10,013 nucleotides of DNA from positions 1 through 10,013 of the forward strand of contig JADGIZ010000696.1 of NCBI GenBank assembly GCA_027604665.1, in the 5' to 3' direction. Positions within the stretch are counted from its first letter, which is position 1. The number at the start of each line of letters is the position of its first letter. This stretch comes from Polyrhizophydium stewartii (taxonomy: Eukaryota; Chytridiomycota; Chytridiomycetes; Rhizophydiales). The notes under the pieces were generated by a model. The model saw nothing but the letters and a program-made list of their open reading frames with translations, was not told where the DNA came from and made no database searches. The position numbers and the translations under genes are program-made. Positions 8,435 through 10,013 of the stretch are shown here, piece after piece.

Positions 8435-8466
8435 GCGAGAGAGCCCATCGGCGAGAGAGCCCATCG
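8435..8466. repeat. 16-bp tandem repeat, two perfect copies
   Basis: GCGAGAGAGCCCATCG is repeated exactly at 8435-8450 and 8451-8466, followed by a decayed third start (ACGAGAGAAAGAG). The repeat sits between two genes that end toward each other. There are no spacers, so it is not a CRISPR-like arrangement. Confidence 0.9.
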
Positions 8467-8546
8467 ACGAGAGAAAGAGAAACGGAAAAAAAGCGATGGT
8501 GCGAGAGCAGCGGGAGAAGAGAGCGGGAGGGTGACTATTGGCTGTT

Positions 8547-8562
8547 TGTGTGTGTGTGTGTG
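8547..8562. repeat. (TG)8 microsatellite
   Basis: Eight perfect TG units in the untranslated region downstream of the bZIP stop codon (minus strand: CA repeats). Confidence 0.9.
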
Positions 8563-8655
8563 CAGAAGTGCCGATATGGCGATGGCGATGATGGTGTTGT
8601 TGTTGAAGTGGTGATGTTATCGTTGCGATTGTGTGGAATCAAAAGCTCTCTCCCG

Positions 8656-9588
8656 TCAACCGCTGGTGCCGGCGCCAGACGACGTTGTCAAGGACCCGCG
8701 ACCAGACTCGGACTCGCTCGACTTGAGCGGCTCAAACACGATGCGCGCAACAATGGGAACCGCGCCTGCCATGCCGTCCGAGTCGCGTCCGTGGTGCCCG
8801 CCGTGCGAGTGGTACTGGTGCTGGTGCTGATGGTGCTGATGCTGGTGCTGGTGTGCATGCGGGTTTCCGTGGTGACCCGCCGCAGACGGCGCACCAGGCG
8901 CCGAGCCATCGTGCATCGAGCCATGCACAGCACCGCCAGCGGCGCCAGAGTCGAGGCCCGAGCCGTTGGCTGCTGCGAGCTCAGCATGCGGCGACCGGTG
9001 GCGAGTGGTGCCACCACCACCACTGTTGCCATTGTGCTGGTGTTGCGCGTATGTGTGCTGCGGCGCCATCTCAACAATCGAGTACGCCGACGTCGCCGAC
9101 GTCGAGCTGGGAACGGTCGACACGATGCTCGATCCAGTGTGGCTTCCAGTGCCAGACCCGGGTGTCGTCTCGGACGCCATGCCGGCACTCGAGGCAGCGG
9201 CAGAAGCAGCGGCGGCAGCCACAGAACCCTGCCTTGGCTGGTGCTGGTGCTGCTGTTGCTGCTGCTGTTGCTGTTGCTGCTGCGGCTGCTGTGGCTGCTG
9301 GATCTGCTGCGGCGCGGCCGTGGCAACGTTGGAGCTCACAATGCGCGCATCGGCACTGAGCCGGATCTTTAGAATCGTCTTGTGCGCCTCGGACAGCTGC
9401 TTCTCGAGCACGCGGTTGCGGTCCTCGACCTGCTTGAGCTTGGTGTGCATGGTCTTGTTCTCCGACTCGACCATGACCAGCCGCAGTGACAGGTCCTGCT
9501 TCTCCGTCTCGAGCTCCTTGACCTGCTTCTCGAGCGACTCGAGCTTCTGCGTCTTGCGCAGCCGGCTGCGGCGCGCCGCCTCGGTGTT
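8656..9588 (-). CDS. GCN4/CPC1-like bZIP transcription factor, last exon (5' part unresolved)
   Basis: Probable nuclear DNA-binding dimer. From position 9588 the minus strand encodes 310 aa to the TGA at 8656-8658. It opens with NTEAARRSR, the same as the core of yeast GCN4, with all its base-contacting residues (N, A, A, S, R). The zipper follows in GCN4 register: a positions L16, V23, K30, L37; d positions L19, L26, L33, V40. It continues as a coiled coil to about residue 75 with Asn at a positions 44 and 58. Then come a Gln-rich tract (about 94-120), an Ala/Ser/Gly-rich middle and a His/Gln-rich tract (about 239-267). GCN4-type factors bind TGACTCA-like sites, classically in amino-acid starvation responses; the target here is not known. 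The exon starts right after TTGCACAG with a CTGAC branch site (9619-9623 on the plus strand), so the basic residues expected before the Asn should come from an upstream exon. The frame stays open beyond 9588 but encodes a non-basic Gly/Ala stretch, which I take as intron. Confidence 0.82.
   Translation of the reverse strand, partial: NTEAARRSRLRKTQKLESLEKQVKELETEKQDLSLRLVMVESENKTMHTKLKQVEDRNRVLEKQLSEAHKTILKIRLSADARIVSSNVATAAPQQIQQPQQPQQQQQQQQQQQHQHQPRQGSVAAAAASAAASSAGMASETTPGSGTGSHTGSSIVSTVPSSTSATSAYSIVEMAPQHTYAQHQHNGNSGGGGTTRHRSPHAELAAANGSGLDSGAAGGAVHGSMHDGSAPGAPSAAGHHGNPHAHQHQHQHHQHQHQYHSHGGHHGRDSDGMAGAVPIVARIVFEPLKSSESESGRGSLTTSSGAGTSG
8788..8874 (-). repeat. Histidine/glutamine-rich coding repeat in the bZIP gene
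   Basis: This encodes alternating His-Gln and His-His pairs (residues about 239-267 of the last exon), CAC/CAG-type codons on the minus strand. It could bind metal or act as a disordered activation segment. It could also be a neutral trinucleotide expansion. Confidence 0.8.
9229..9309 (-). repeat. Polyglutamine-encoding CAG/CAA repeat in the bZIP gene
   Basis: It encodes a Gln-rich run (residues about 94-120 of the last exon), with an uninterrupted core of eleven Gln (103-113) flanked by Pro-Gln and His-Gln pairs. CAG codons are interspersed with CAA. Gln-rich runs are common in fungal activators, and the length is probably polymorphic. Confidence 0.85.
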
Positions 9589-10013
9589 CTGTGCAACAGC
9601 GCCAGCGCCAGCGCCAGTGTCAGTGCCAGCCCACAGAGCGCCCGTCGTGTCCGCCGAACGGCGGTCCAGACCCTCGGGAGGATCGATCACGGAGCGTTCA
9701 GAAAAAAAAGTGTGACGCCGGAAGGCGCATCGTGACGCACACCCGGTCATCGGCCGACCCAGCAGGCGCCCTCCCAGCAGCGGGCGGCAGCAGCGGCAGA
9801 GGCAGCGGAAGCAGCAGTGCGCTTCGGGCGCCGCGGGGCGCTGCCCCTGCCAGCTACGGCTGCCCACGGCCGCCCGCGGCGTGGAGGCGTGGAGGCGGCC
9901 CGACCACGCGAGCAGCGTCCTCACTGCCAGCGTGGCGCGACGATCCCGGCCCTCAGCCGAGGCCCCGGCCGGCCCTGTCCCGTTTCGCCCGCCCGCCTGA
10001 CCCTCCCCCGTGC
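9589..10013 (-). other. 5' part of the bZIP gene: intron plus unresolved upstream exon or promoter
   Basis: The best reading is an intron ending at 9589 (CAG on the minus strand). Two donors keep frame: GTGAGG at 9924, after an open Arg-containing segment running to the window edge (ending RDRRATLA), and GTGTGC at 9742, after a Leu/Pro-rich segment ending SADDR. Neither gives the Lys-Arg-x-Arg run seen before the Asn in GCN4, so neither is proven. A third option is an unspliced start at ATG 9750-9748. Two CRE-like TGACG half-sites lie at 9712-9716 and 9733-9737 on the plus strand. A GCCAGC-type six-base repeat lies at 9601-9630. Confidence 0.4.

Larger units (their letters stand above)
8110..8655. 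other. Convergent spacer, microsatellite-rich
   Basis: This holds the 3' ends of the BIM1-like gene (+) and the bZIP gene (-). It starts pyrimidine-rich (about 8146-8180, CT runs) and becomes purine-rich (about 8335-8530, GA runs). It also has a GA array, a 16-bp tandem repeat, a TG array (8547-8562) and a GAT/GTT-rich patch (about 8576-8620). No clear poly(A) signal is seen for the plus-strand gene. I see no gene of coding character in it. Confidence 0.6.

Noticed and set aside
8435..8466. CRISPR-like direct repeats
   Set aside because: Only two adjacent 16-bp copies without spacers, in a eukaryotic genome.
8547..8565. TG repeat followed by CAG, looking like an intron acceptor as in transporter intron 4
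   Set aside because: No matching donor or coding exon lies around it on the plus strand; it is a microsatellite in untranslated sequence.
8413..9372. Plus-strand open frame of 319 codons opposite the bZIP gene
   Set aside because: Its Leu/Val/Arg runs are the antisense of Gln/His repeats; the minus strand has the bZIP motif.

Overview
The window is nuclear DNA from a GC-rich, intron-bearing eukaryote. Four protein genes can be supported. The evidence for eukaryotic origin is nine short GT-AG introns (58-112 nt) in one gene and two in another, nearly all with a CTGAC branch site. There is also a GPI-anchored secreted protein of the fungal BIM1/X325 family, a GCN4-type bZIP factor, and a chytrid-style F-box-like/ankyrin protein. 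Together these point to a fungus, most likely an early-diverging chytrid of the Rhizophydiales type. The placement is an inference from protein style, not from a marker gene.

Layout. Positions 1-232 hold a G-rich tract and two CCAAT boxes, the probable promoter of the first gene. Positions 233-5015 (+) hold a 10-exon gene for a short-form (no TMD0) ABCC/MRP-type ABC transporter, 1331 aa when spliced. Positions 5016-5240 are a short convergent spacer with poly(A)-like signals. Positions 5241-6896 (-) hold an intronless 551-aa protein with an F-box-like start and about a dozen degenerate ankyrin repeats. Positions 6897-7213 are a shared divergent promoter with a duplicated dyad, a G-run/C-run hairpin and a 26-bp tandem repeat. 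Positions 7214-8109 (+) hold a three-exon gene for a 245-aa secreted protein: signal peptide, mature N-terminal histidine, X325/BIM1-like domain with four cysteines, Ser/Thr/Ala stalk and GPI-type tail. Positions 8110-8655 are a convergent spacer full of microsatellites. Positions 8656-9588 (-) hold the bZIP exon of a GCN4-like factor with an unusually long zipper and a Gln/His-rich C-terminal half. Its first exon(s) lie in or beyond 9589-10013 and cannot be fixed.

The genes do not form a pathway that can be read from the sequence: a membrane exporter, a probable protein-interaction adaptor, a surface copper-protein relative and a transcription factor. The ankyrin and BIM1-like genes share a divergent promoter and may be co-regulated. 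The most noteworthy points are the BIM1-like protein that keeps the N-terminal His but has no second His in its domain, the Lys-rich insertion inside NBD1 of the transporter, the duplicated dyad in the divergent promoter, and the long zipper attached to a near-perfect GCN4 basic region.
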